From contig CALACF010000409.1 in the NCBI GenBank assembly GCA_937890245.1, positions 1-8,606 on the forward strand: DNA of 8,606 bases, written 5' to 3'. How positions within the stretch are numbered: position 1 is the stretch's first letter; each line of letters opens with the position of its first letter. A program made the position numbers and the translations under genes. Origin of the DNA: an uncultured Flavobacteriales bacterium. GTDB lineage: Bacteria; Bacteroidota; Bacteroidia; Flavobacteriales_D; Sanyastnellaceae. Below the pieces are notes generated by a model. That model did no database searches, was not told the origin of the DNA, and worked only from the letters and a program-made list of their open reading frames with translations. This document shows positions 1 to 7,179 of this stretch, one piece after another.

Positions 1-2486
1 GCCGATACAAGGAATACGAAGCGGTGGCGCTGAGGGACATTATTGTGCGTTCCAATAGGGAAGGCCAAATCGTCCGCCTGGGCGAAGTCGCCGAGGTACA
101 CGACCAATGGTCGGAGAACGACCCGACGAGGAACTGGTTCAACGGTGCGCCTGCTGTGGCGGTCACAGTGAACAACCTCAATACGGAGTCCATCTTGGAC
201 ATTAGCGCAGCGGTGAGGCGCTACATGGAAGCCTACAACAGCCGCGAAGGGGCCACCCAAATTGAGGTCATTCGGGATTCATCTGTGGTGCTCAACCAAC
301 GGATTGACCTCCTGGTCAACAACGGCATCATCGGATTCCTGTTGGTGGTTTTGTTGCTCGCGTTGTTCCTAAACATCCGCATCGCCTTTTGGGTCGCCTT
401 GGCTATTCCCGTGTCGTTCATGGGGATGTTCATGTTGGCGAGTCAATTCGGCATTACCATCAACGTGATCTCGCTGTTTGGAATGATCCTGGTGATCGGA
501 ATTCTAGTGGATGATGGGATAGTCATAGCGGAAAACATATACCAACACTATGAGCGGGGGGAGTCCCGCATGCAGGCGACAATCAACGGTACGATGGAAG
601 TGTTGCCAGCTGTGTTGGCGGCCATATTGACCACCATCGTCGCCTTTTCTTCCTTCTTCTACATCGAAGGGCGGCTGGGCGATTTTTTCCAAGACATGGC
701 CTCGGTCATCATTTTGACCCTGGTGTTCTCCTTGGTGGAGGGCGCGCTTATTTTGCCTGCCCACATCGGCCATTCAAAGGCGCTGCGAAGGGACTTCAAG
801 CCCAATGCGTTAGAGCGTACAATGCGCGGCTTTATGGATTGGATGCGCGACCGGCTGTATGGGCCGGCCTTGGGAGCTACCCTGCGCCATCCTTGGATCG
901 CCTTCTCAATCATCTGTGCGGTTTTCCTTATTTCAGTGCCAGGCCTAATCGGTGGGGGCTTCGTTAAAACCACGTTCTTCCCGTTCATCGAAGGCGACAA
1001 CCTCACCGTCAACCTGACGATGCAAGCTGGAACGAGGGAATACTTGACCAAGGCACAGCTCGACCTCATCGAGGCTGCCGTCTGGGATGTTGATGCGGAG
1101 CTTTCTGAAGGGCGGGACGATTCGCTCCACATGGTCCTCGCGGTGGACAAGCGCATCGGGCCCGGAATGCACAATGGCCTGCTCAATATCCAGCTCCTCG
1201 ATGGCGAGCGGCGCGGGATGCAGTCCACGGACATCAGCGCCATGATTCGAGAAAGGGTAGGCCCAATTTTTGGAGCGGAAAACCTCAGTTTCGCCGCATT
1301 TTCTCCATTTGGCCGTCCAATTTCAGTGTCGCTGCTTGGCAACAACATCGAGGCGTTGGAAGCTGCCACAGAAGAGTTGAAGGCAGCCATGCTGCAGCGC
1401 GACGACCTCAAAGACGTCATCGACAACAACCAAAAAGGGGTGCAGGAAGTGGAGGTCATCCTAAAGCCTCGGGCCTATCAGTTGGGGCTGAATGAACAAG
1501 AGCTAATGTCCCAAATACGACAGGGATTCTTTGGTGCTGAGGCGCAGCGCTTGCAGCGTGGCCGGGATGAAGTGCGTGTATGGGTCCGCCTAGATGAAAG
1601 GGACCGCGCTTCCATCGGGGCGATGGAAGATTTCCGTGTGCGGACCCTGACGGGGGCATTGGTTCCATTGACCGAGGTGGCGGAGATATCAGTTGGGCGC
1701 GGAGTCAGCACCATCAACCGTCTTTACGGACAGCGCGAGGTGCAAGTCTCTGCGGATTTGGCCGGCCCTTGGGTGAGTGCAAGCGATGCCAGTGCGGCGA
1801 TTCAAGAGGAAGTAGTGCCACTGATTCTCGCGCGGTACCCTTCGGTTCAGCCCAGCTTTGAGGGGCAAAACCGTGAGCAAGCCAAATCCCAGCGGAGTAT
1901 ATCAGCGGTGATGCCTTTGATTTTCGCGCTGATGCTCTTCATTGTCATCCTGACTTTCCGGTCTCCCTTGCAGGGTTTGGCTGTATTTGGTTTGATTCCT
2001 TTTGGATTGATCGGCGTTAGCCTCGGCCACTGGTTGCTGGGTGCGCAGATCAGCTTGTTCTCTATTCTCGGCATGATCGCCTTGATCGGCATCCTGGTGA
2101 ATGACGCCCTGGTTTTCATGGCTGCGTACAATACCAATTTGGTCAATGGAAAGACCATGAAGGAGGCGATTTGGGATGCGGGAATGAGCCGGTTCAGGCC
2201 CATACTTTTGACCTCAGTTACTACGGTTGCGGGATTGGCGCCGCTCATGCTCAACAAGAGTTTTCAGGCGCAATTCCTGATCCCTATGGCCATCTCGGTA
2301 GCGTTTGGTCTCATGTTCGTTACCGTCATCATCCTCATCTTACTGCCGATTTATTTGCAGTGGATCAATCCCCTGCACCGAACGTGGTTCTGGGTGAAGA
2401 AGGGGAAGTGGCTGGACACGGATGCAGGCGAGCCGGCCAACCGGGAGTTGGCCATGTTGGAATCCTTCAACAAAGAATCGAAATGA
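1..2486 (+). CDS. RND-family efflux permease (AcrB/HAE-like), 5'-truncated by the window edge
   Basis: Proton-driven inner-membrane pump subunit of a tripartite RND exporter, probably for drugs or other amphiphiles. The reading frame is open to base 3 (827 residues visible), and the GTG at 24 lies inside a continuing domain, so it is not the start. Full-length relatives have about 1,000-1,050 residues, so TM1 and part of the first periplasmic loop are missing. Counting from base 3, TM2-TM6 span roughly residues 103-255, TM7 is near 298-319, a large periplasmic loop follows, and TM8-TM12 fill about 636-790. The TM4 Asp pair of the proton relay is present (GILVDDGIV, D170-D171). The equivalent TM10 motif reads GILVNDALV (N700-D701), without the Lys seen in AcrB. 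This variant occurs in other RND groups. The TM4 motif is HAE-like and unlike the heavy-metal CusA type. The stop overlaps the next gene's ATG (ATGA), which implies translational coupling to the outer-membrane channel. Substrate cannot be read from sequence. Confidence 0.95.
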   Translation, partial: RYKEYEAVALRDIIVRSNREGQIVRLGEVAEVHDQWSENDPTRNWFNGAPAVAVTVNNLNTESILDISAAVRRYMEAYNSREGATQIEVIRDSSVVLNQRIDLLVNNGIIGFLLVVLLLALFLNIRIAFWVALAIPVSFMGMFMLASQFGITINVISLFGMILVIGILVDDGIVIAENIYQHYERGESRMQATINGTMEVLPAVLAAILTTIVAFSSFFYIEGRLGDFFQDMASVIILTLVFSLVEGALILPAHIGHSKALRRDFKPNALERTMRGFMDWMRDRLYGPALGATLRHPWIAFSIICAVFLISVPGLIGGGFVKTTFFPFIEGDNLTVNLTMQAGTREYLTKAQLDLIEAAVWDVDAELSEGRDDSLHMVLAVDKRIGPGMHNGLLNIQLLDGERRGMQSTDISAMIRERVGPIFGAENLSFAAFSPFGRPISVSLLGNNIEALEAATEELKAAMLQRDDLKDVIDNNQKGVQEVEVILKPRAYQLGLNEQELMSQIRQGFFGAEAQRLQRGRDEVRVWVRLDERDRASIGAMEDFRVRTLTGALVPLTEVAEISVGRGVSTINRLYGQREVQVSADLAGPWVSASDASAAIQEEVVPLILARYPSVQPSFEGQNREQAKSQRSISAVMPLIFALMLFIVILTFRSPLQGLAVFGLIPFGLIGVSLGHWLLGAQISLFSILGMIALIGILVNDALVFMAAYNTNLVNGKTMKEAIWDAGMSRFRPILLTSVTTVAGLAPLMLNKSFQAQFLIPMAISVAFGLMFVTVIILILLPIYLQWINPLHRTWFWVKKGKWLDTDAGEPANRELAMLESFNKESK

Positions 2487-3817
2487 AAAGGCTGCGTTTT
2501 CTTTGGATGGTTGGCTCACTTTGTGTCGCCATGGCTGGTTCAGTAGGCAACATGCTGGCGCAGGGGTCCTTGACGAAAAGCGAGGCGGTGGCGCGGGCTT
2601 TGTCGAACAATTACGGCATCCGTGTTGCGGGCCTGCAGGTGGAAGCCGCTTCGGCGAACAATACTTGGGGAACTGCAGGTGCGCTGCCTCAAGTTGGGAT
2701 CAATGCAGTTTCATCTTCGGCTGTTAGCGACCAAAGTGAAAATCCTACTTCGTTCATTCAGGAGCGTTTGGCCTCTGAGTCGGTCAATCTTGGCGGGCAG
2801 GTTTCATGGACCCTGTTTGACGGCATGGGCATGTTCGCCAACAAGCGGTCACTTGAGGCCATTGAGGCCCAATCAGAAGGCCAAGCCATGTTGGTCATTG
2901 AGCAGACCGTTGAAGCGGTCATGCTCGGGTATGACGAAGTCCTGGTGCAAGAAGCGTTGCTCGCTGTGCTCAAGGCCTCATGCGCCTTGTCAAGAGACCG
3001 TTTGACTTGGCTTGAACGCAAGGCCGATTTGGGTTCTTCTGGCACCTTTGAACGCTTGCAATTCGAGAATTCGCTGTTAGCAGACAGCACAGCGTACATA
3101 CAGCAAACCGTTGCAAGGACAGTTGCCATGCGAAACCTAAACCGTTTGCTTGGGGAGTCTGAAGATTACTTCTGGCAGCTCACAAGCCCCCTTGAATCCC
3201 CTGGGATTCTAGCGGACCGTGACGTGTTGGACCGGGAGGTTAGAAGCAATACAACGGGCGTCACCAATGCCCTTTTGGCGGAGGAGATCACGCGAATCGG
3301 CGTCGACCAAGCGCGGTCGAGGCTTTACCCTGTTTTGGGGTTGTCTTCCAGTTTTGGCGACCAACGGAGTGAATTTTCTGCAGGGGAATTGTCCGGTTCT
3401 GGCCGAACGGTGAATACGGCAGCTGGCCTGAGCTTGAATTTCAATTTGTTCAATGGGGGCACAACGCGACGGGCCATTCAGCAGGCTCAGATTCAGGTAG
3501 AAATGGCCGCGCTCGATGTCGAGAACCAGCAGCAAGCGGCGTCTCAAGTGTTTCGAAATGCTTGGGACCGCTATCAAACACAAGCTGCCGTACACGGCCT
3601 CAACGAACGGGCGTTGTCGAATGCCCGTCAAACCTTAAAAATGGCAGAAGAGCGTTTGGCCTACGGTACGATCAGCTCGTTTGAATTCCGCGATGTCCAG
3701 ATAAATCTGCTGCGCTCGGAGGCAGAGGTCTTGCGCTCTTTGCAGGCTTGGCTTGCTGCTTGGACAGGGGTTCAACGTCTGCGTGGCGCACTCCGGACAT
3801 CGCTTAAAGAGGAGTAG
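2483..3817 (+). CDS. TolC-family outer-membrane efflux channel (OEP)
   Basis: Outer-membrane/periplasmic exit duct for the RND pump encoded just upstream. The ATG at 2483 is chosen because it overlaps the permease stop as ATGA and begins a clear signal peptide (MKRLRF, hydrophobic core, then MLAQ, cleavage about residue 27). The frame is open further upstream, but that part overlaps the permease and is not signal-like. The 444-residue length fits the OEP family. The two structural repeats can be seen. Each has a long alpha-helical segment and a beta-strand pair ending in the family signature: LFDG at 111-114, and LFNGG at 322-326 followed by RRAIQQAQ-type helix sequence. The helices are rich in Ala, Glu and Gln, typical of the coiled-coil tunnel. 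I see no convincing lipobox Cys, so this is probably not a lipoprotein like OprM. No adaptor (MFP) gene lies between the two, so it is expected upstream of the permease. Confidence 0.94.
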   Translation: MKRLRFLWMVGSLCVAMAGSVGNMLAQGSLTKSEAVARALSNNYGIRVAGLQVEAASANNTWGTAGALPQVGINAVSSSAVSDQSENPTSFIQERLASESVNLGGQVSWTLFDGMGMFANKRSLEAIEAQSEGQAMLVIEQTVEAVMLGYDEVLVQEALLAVLKASCALSRDRLTWLERKADLGSSGTFERLQFENSLLADSTAYIQQTVARTVAMRNLNRLLGESEDYFWQLTSPLESPGILADRDVLDREVRSNTTGVTNALLAEEITRIGVDQARSRLYPVLGLSSSFGDQRSEFSAGELSGSGRTVNTAAGLSLNFNLFNGGTTRRAIQQAQIQVEMAALDVENQQQAASQVFRNAWDRYQTQAAVHGLNERALSNARQTLKMAEERLAYGTISSFEFRDVQINLLRSEAEVLRSLQAWLAAWTGVQRLRGALRTSLKEE

Positions 3818-3860
3818 CGAAATCAGAAGGCAGGCCAACTTTTCCAGTGCATGGCTTTTC

Positions 3861-3895
3861 GATCCAAAATTCAGGGCCTTTGTCCGACTTGGATC
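3861..3895. repeat. 7-bp perfect inverted repeat downstream of the TolC-family gene
   Basis: GATCCAA (3861-3867) and TTGGATC (3889-3895) are perfect complements separated by 21 bp. It is the best hairpin candidate after the efflux operon's stop at 3817. It has no T-run on either side, so it is not a convincing intrinsic terminator. It may be chance. The rest of 3818-4020 shows no gene and only two short palindromes near 3934-3957. Confidence 0.25.
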
Positions 3896-4021
3896 CTTCG
3901 GGGCCGATGAAAATGAACCTGACAATACCACTTCTTTGGCGCCCAAGTCAATTTGACCCCGCCCTTAGGACATAGGCCTTGGTTCGGTTTGCTGCTCGGC
4001 GGGAAGATGCTGGGTAAGAAA

Positions 4022-4040
4022 TAAATTTGGCCTAATTTTG
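4022..4040 (+). promoter_or_regulatory. Candidate Bacteroidota -7 promoter elements (two) before the TPP riboswitch
   Basis: TAAATTTG (4022-4029) and TAATTTTG (4033-4040) both match the Bacteroidota primary-sigma -7 consensus TAnnTTTG exactly. The second would place the transcript start near 4044-4048, immediately before the riboswitch aptamer, which is the expected position. No good -33 TTTG lies about 19-21 bp upstream of either (the nearest is 3988-3991, too far), so only half of the promoter is supported. The box choice is inference. Confidence 0.5.
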
Positions 4041-4047
4041 AGCCTGA

Positions 4048-4118
4048 AACGCAGGGGTGCCATTTGGCTGAGATCAAACCCTTGGAACCTGACCGGGCAA
4101 TTCCGGTAAGGGAGCGAT
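4048..4118 (+). ncRNA. TPP riboswitch aptamer (THI box)
   Basis: Cis-acting RNA that binds thiamine pyrophosphate and normally lowers expression of the downstream gene. All conserved blocks appear in order: GGGGTGCC (4054-4061), GCTGAGA (4067-4073), ACCC (4078-4081), GAACCTGA (4085-4092) and AGGGA (4109-4113). The pairings also fit: P2 GGGT/ACCC (4055-4058 with 4078-4081), P3 GCC/GGC (4059-4061 with 4066-4068), P4 CCT/AGG (4088-4090 with 4109-4111) and P5 CCGG/CCGG (4093-4096 with 4103-4106) around a loop containing AAT. P1 is short (CGC 4050-4052 with GCG 4114-4116). The P3 arm has only a 4-nt loop, so the optional P3a is absent. The next gene, starting 63 bp downstream, is a TonB-dependent receptor, which fits the thiamine-uptake receptors known from comparative genomics in Bacteroidetes. 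Confidence 0.93.
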
Positions 4119-4146
4119 TCGCTATACCTGCGGGATTTTTCCGAGG
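4113..4146 (+). promoter_or_regulatory. Candidate riboswitch expression platform
   Basis: Two small hairpins follow the aptamer. AGCG (4113-4116) pairs with CGCT (4120-4123) across a 3-nt loop, and would compete with P1 for the GCG at 4114-4116. CCTGCGG (4127-4133) pairs, with one bulged G, with CCGAGG (4141-4146) over a T-rich loop. CCTGCG (4127-4132) is also the exact complement of CGCAGG (4050-4055) at the 5' edge of the aptamer, so outer-stem and hairpin forms are mutually exclusive. There is no hairpin directly followed by a T-run, so classical intrinsic termination is not evident. Which state is the ON state cannot be told by eye. Confidence 0.4.
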
Positions 4147-4180
4147 AAATGCGTTGCCTCTGCGTCAAAAAACACGACGT

Positions 4181-6445
4181 ATGAACCGTATTTCACTCTC
4201 TCTTTTTCTGGGCTTCGGGTCTTTTTCAGTGGCGTTCTCACAGCAGGACACAGCTGTTTGGCAGGTGGATTTGCCGGCTGCGGCCGTCACCGCAGTTCGC
4301 GCTACGGAACGCTCTCCATTTGTGCATGTCGAATTGAATGAGGCGGACATCGCCGCACGCAATGCAGGCCAAGACCTGCCCTACATGCTGCGCTTCACGC
4401 CCAGTGCGGTTGTCACCTCGGACGCCGGTGCCGGCGTTGGCTACACGGGCATGCGCCTCCGGGGCTCCGATGCGACGCGTATCAATGTCACAATCAACGG
4501 CATCCCCTTGAACGACGCTGAATCTCAAGGTGTGTATTGGGTTGATTTGCCAGACCTGGCCAGTGGCGTCAACGACATTCAAGTTGTGCGTGGCGCTGGG
4601 GGCAGCACATTCGGCGCGGGCGCTTTTGGCGGCGCCATCTCAGTCAACACACTTGACTTCTCAGGCGATGCCGGAGGCAGTCTACAGGTTGGTGCGGGCA
4701 GTTTCGGCACCCGCCGCTCGACAGTTCAATTTTCAACGGGCCGAATGGAAAGTGGTTGGGCTGTCAAGGGCCGCTTGTCGAGCGCTGTCAGTGATGGCTA
4801 CATCGACCGTGCGTCTAGCGATCTGCGCAGCCTGCAGTTGAGCTTGGAGCGCAGCTGGAAAGGAGGCCGCGCGATCTACACCTTGATGGATGGCCACGAG
4901 CGCACGTACCAGGCGTGGTGGGGCGTGCCGGAAGTCGCGTTGAGTGGCGACGATGAGGCCATTACTTCTTGGGCAGCAGGCCAGGGTTACTCCGACCAGC
5001 AGACAACGGATTTGTTAAATCTAGGCCGTCGATCGAACTACTACACCTACGAGAACGAAGTCGACGACTATGGCCAAAAGCACCAGCAGTTCCACCTCGA
5101 GCAGCGCGCTGGCGCCTGGGATTTGTCTACCGCCCTTCACTGGACTTCAGGTGCCGGATTTTACGAGCAGTCACGCCCCGGCGATGCGCTGGCGAACTAC
5201 GGCCTGGCGCCCGTGATTTCGGCCGCAGGCGACACGGTGTCGACTGCGGATATCGTGCGCCGCCGCTGGCTCGACAATGACTTTTACGGGCTGATTTTGG
5301 GTGGCACGCGCAACTGGGATCGCGCAGACCTCACCTTGGGGGGCGCATACCACGTCTACGAGGGCGCGCACTTCGGCGAGCTCATCTGGCTATCGGCCCC
5401 GGCAGCTTCCTTGGGCGACCGCTACTACGAGAGCACTGGGACCAAGACTGACGCTTCTGGCTTTGCGAGATTTGTCCAGCGTTCTTCCAACGGCCGCTGG
5501 CAGGGGACGATTGATCTGCAGCTCCGCGACGTGGGCTATTCCACCTCGGGGTTGGACAGTGATCGCCGCCCCATCGAGATCTCTGGCGATGCAGCCTCCT
5601 TTCTCTTCTTCAATCCCAAGTTGGGCGTGGACTACCGCGTGAACGATCAAACCCTGGCCTTTGCTTCTTTTTCTCAGGCCAATAAGGAGCCGTCCCGCGC
5701 AGATTGGATCGACGCGCCAAGCGACGTTACGCCCCGCCCTGAACACTTGAACGACCTGGAATTGGGTCTGCGGAGCAGCGGTGAAGACTGGGCCTTGGCG
5801 CTCACGGCTTTTCACATGGACTACCGCGATCAGCTCGTATTGACTGGGGCCTTGAATGATGTCGGCTCACCGATCCGCACCAATGTCGACCGTTCGCGCC
5901 GTGTAGGATTGGAGCTCGAAGGGGGCTGGCGCGCTTCAGATGCGTTCGAGATTGGGCTGCAGGCAACCTTGATGCGCTCGTCGATTTCTGACTTTCAGCA
6001 GGTTGTTTACGATTATACTGACGGCTATGCGGTGGTTGTGAATGCGTTCGAGCAGACGGATATCGCCTTCAGCCCGCGCAGTATTGCCAGCGCTCAACTG
6101 CTCTGGCATGCGCTAGATGATGAGACGATAGGCCTGGATTTGGAAGCTTCGATGAAGCACGTAGGCCGCCAATTCTTGGACAACACCTCGAATGCGGACC
6201 GATCCATTGCGGGTTACAACATCGGGGAACTACGCGCAAGCTGGCGACTTGAATTCGGAGCTGCGAGCGAATCCGTATCGGAAACGGCGCTGCGATTGGA
6301 CTTCTGGGTGCACAACGCATTGGATGCGGTCTACTCTTCAAATGGCTACACGTACAGTTATGTCTTGGCCGATATGGTCACGGAGAACTTTTACTACCCC
6401 CAGGCAGGCCGGCATTACTCGCTGGGGCTGCGTTACGAGTTTTAA
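4181..6445 (+). CDS. TonB-dependent outer-membrane receptor, predicted thiamine (or precursor) transporter
   Basis: Outer-membrane beta-barrel gated by a plug and energised by TonB-ExbB-ExbD. The start at 4181 gives a clean signal peptide (MNRISLSLFLGFGSF, cleavage near S20/Q21) and 754 residues. The frame runs on upstream, but only through the riboswitch, so the earlier start at 4064 is rejected. No Shine-Dalgarno is visible; the upstream DNA is A-rich. The plug domain occupies about 50-160: LPYMLRFTPSAV (66-77), MRLRGSD (91-97), INGIPLND (105-112), VVRGAGG (135-141) and GAFGGAISVNT (147-157). The barrel runs from there to a C-terminal Phe (YEF), with alternating aromatic strands. The carboxypeptidase-like N-terminal domain of SusC-type receptors is absent. 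Family membership is certain from sequence. The thiamine substrate is inferred from the TPP riboswitch, not from ligand-binding residues. No inner-membrane thiamine transporter such as PnuT follows, because the next gene converges. Confidence 0.93.
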   Translation: MNRISLSLFLGFGSFSVAFSQQDTAVWQVDLPAAAVTAVRATERSPFVHVELNEADIAARNAGQDLPYMLRFTPSAVVTSDAGAGVGYTGMRLRGSDATRINVTINGIPLNDAESQGVYWVDLPDLASGVNDIQVVRGAGGSTFGAGAFGGAISVNTLDFSGDAGGSLQVGAGSFGTRRSTVQFSTGRMESGWAVKGRLSSAVSDGYIDRASSDLRSLQLSLERSWKGGRAIYTLMDGHERTYQAWWGVPEVALSGDDEAITSWAAGQGYSDQQTTDLLNLGRRSNYYTYENEVDDYGQKHQQFHLEQRAGAWDLSTALHWTSGAGFYEQSRPGDALANYGLAPVISAAGDTVSTADIVRRRWLDNDFYGLILGGTRNWDRADLTLGGAYHVYEGAHFGELIWLSAPAASLGDRYYESTGTKTDASGFARFVQRSSNGRWQGTIDLQLRDVGYSTSGLDSDRRPIEISGDAASFLFFNPKLGVDYRVNDQTLAFASFSQANKEPSRADWIDAPSDVTPRPEHLNDLELGLRSSGEDWALALTAFHMDYRDQLVLTGALNDVGSPIRTNVDRSRRVGLELEGGWRASDAFEIGLQATLMRSSISDFQQVVYDYTDGYAVVVNAFEQTDIAFSPRSIASAQLLWHALDDETIGLDLEASMKHVGRQFLDNTSNADRSIAGYNIGELRASWRLEFGAASESVSETALRLDFWVHNALDAVYSSNGYTYSYVLADMVTENFYYPQAGRHYSLGLRYEF

Positions 6446-7179
6446 TGGGCCGGCGCCAGCTTGGCGCTGAGTTGGCTACTGAGAGCGGGGCTTTGTTGTA
6501 GCGCGTTGCCAATTACGACAAGGTCAGCGCCAGCCGACCAAGCGTCTAAGGCGGCGTCAACAGAGCGGATGCCGCCACCGACAATGAGCGGGAGGTCCGT
6601 TGCGGCGCGCACGGCGGCGATAAGTTCGGGGCTGATGGCTTGTTTAGCGCCGCTGCCGGCGTCGAGGTAGATGCAGCGCAAACCGAGGTAGGCGCCCGCG
6701 AGGGCTGTTGTGGCGGCAATTTCGGGTTGGTCTGCTGGGATGGGCGTGGTACCGCTCATGTAGGAGGCTGCCGTGGGGCGACCGCCGTCGATGAGCAAGT
6801 AGCCGCATGGAATCGTCGGCAGGCCGAGGGCGCGCACTTGCGGGGCGGCCTGGACATGTGCTCCGATGAGGGCTTCGGGGTTGCGGCCGCTGATGACCGA
6901 GAGGAAGAGGAGGCCGTCGGCCGCGCCGGTGAGCTGGGTTGGTGAGCCTGGGAAGAGAATGATGGGCCGGTCGGTTTGCTCGCGGATTAATTCTGCTGTG
7001 GCCGTCATGTTGCCCGAGCTGACGAGCGAGCCGCCCAGGAAAATGCTGTGCGGTTTTGCGTCGTTGAGCCAGGCGAGGTCGCCGTCTGCGGCGGCGTGGT
7101 CGGGGTCGATCAGGGCAACCCAGCCCTTGCGACCGGCGGCGCGGTCACTGTTGAGGCGGTCAATCCAAGTTGTGTCCAT
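6442..7179 (-). CDS. Geranylgeranylglyceryl/heptaprenylglyceryl phosphate synthase family protein (GGGPS/PcrB)
   Basis: TIM-barrel prenyltransferase that joins a polyprenyl diphosphate to sn-glycerol-1-phosphate to make a prenylglyceryl phosphate, the first step towards archaeal-type ether lipids. Bacteroidota carry their own members of this family. The 245-residue product starts at the ATG at 7179, which puts the family's N-terminal motif where expected. Visible motifs are ALIDPDH (22-28), with the Asp residues that bind the phosphate/Mg site, FLGGS (47-51), LFPGSP (75-80), SGRNPEALIG (97-106), CGYLLIDGG (125-133), YLDAGSGA (171-178) and VGGGIRS (200-206). There is no signal peptide, so it is cytosolic. 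Its start lies inside the end of the upstream hydrolase gene (20-bp overlap), so the two are almost certainly co-transcribed. Its stop shares a TTAA with the receptor's stop on the other strand. Prenyl chain length (C20 or longer) cannot be read here. Confidence 0.93.
   Translation of the reverse strand: MDTTWIDRLNSDRAAGRKGWVALIDPDHAAADGDLAWLNDAKPHSIFLGGSLVSSGNMTATAELIREQTDRPIILFPGSPTQLTGAADGLLFLSVISGRNPEALIGAHVQAAPQVRALGLPTIPCGYLLIDGGRPTAASYMSGTTPIPADQPEIAATTALAGAYLGLRCIYLDAGSGAKQAISPELIAAVRAATDLPLIVGGGIRSVDAALDAWSAGADLVVIGNALQQSPALSSQLSAKLAPAH
6451..6469. other. GC-rich stem-loop just after the receptor stop
   Basis: CGGCGCCA (6451-6458) pairs with TGGCGCTG (6462-6469) across a 3-nt loop, 8 bp with one G-T wobble. 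It starts 6 bp after the receptor's stop and lies inside the last codons of the opposing GGGP-synthase-family gene. No T-run follows on either strand, so it is not a canonical intrinsic terminator, but it could stabilise or define the 3' end of the receptor mRNA. It might also be a by-product of Ala/Leu-rich coding sequence. Confidence 0.35.

Noticed and set aside
24..26. GTG at 24 as the start of the RND permease
   Set aside because: The frame is open to the window edge (RYKEYEA precedes it), and the sequence here corresponds to the middle of the first periplasmic loop, so the gene simply begins outside the window.
659..1459. A 266-residue minus-strand frame within the permease gene
   Set aside because: Ser/Arg/Pro-rich, low-complexity translation with no recognisable domain, antisense to conserved RND coding sequence.
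2171..2482. A long N-terminal extension of the TolC-family protein starting at 2171
   Set aside because: It lies entirely within the permease coding region in another frame and has no signal character. The ATG at 2483 starts a signal peptide and overlaps the permease stop.
3861..3895. Inverted repeat as an intrinsic terminator of the efflux operon
   Set aside because: The stem is only 7 bp with a 21-nt loop, and no T-run follows on either strand.
3898..3907. TCGG-GG-CCGA hairpin
   Set aside because: The 2-nt loop is too small to form.
4064..4180. A 39-residue N-terminal extension of the TonB-dependent receptor
   Set aside because: These bases are riboswitch aptamer and platform. The ATG at 4181 begins a normal signal peptide.
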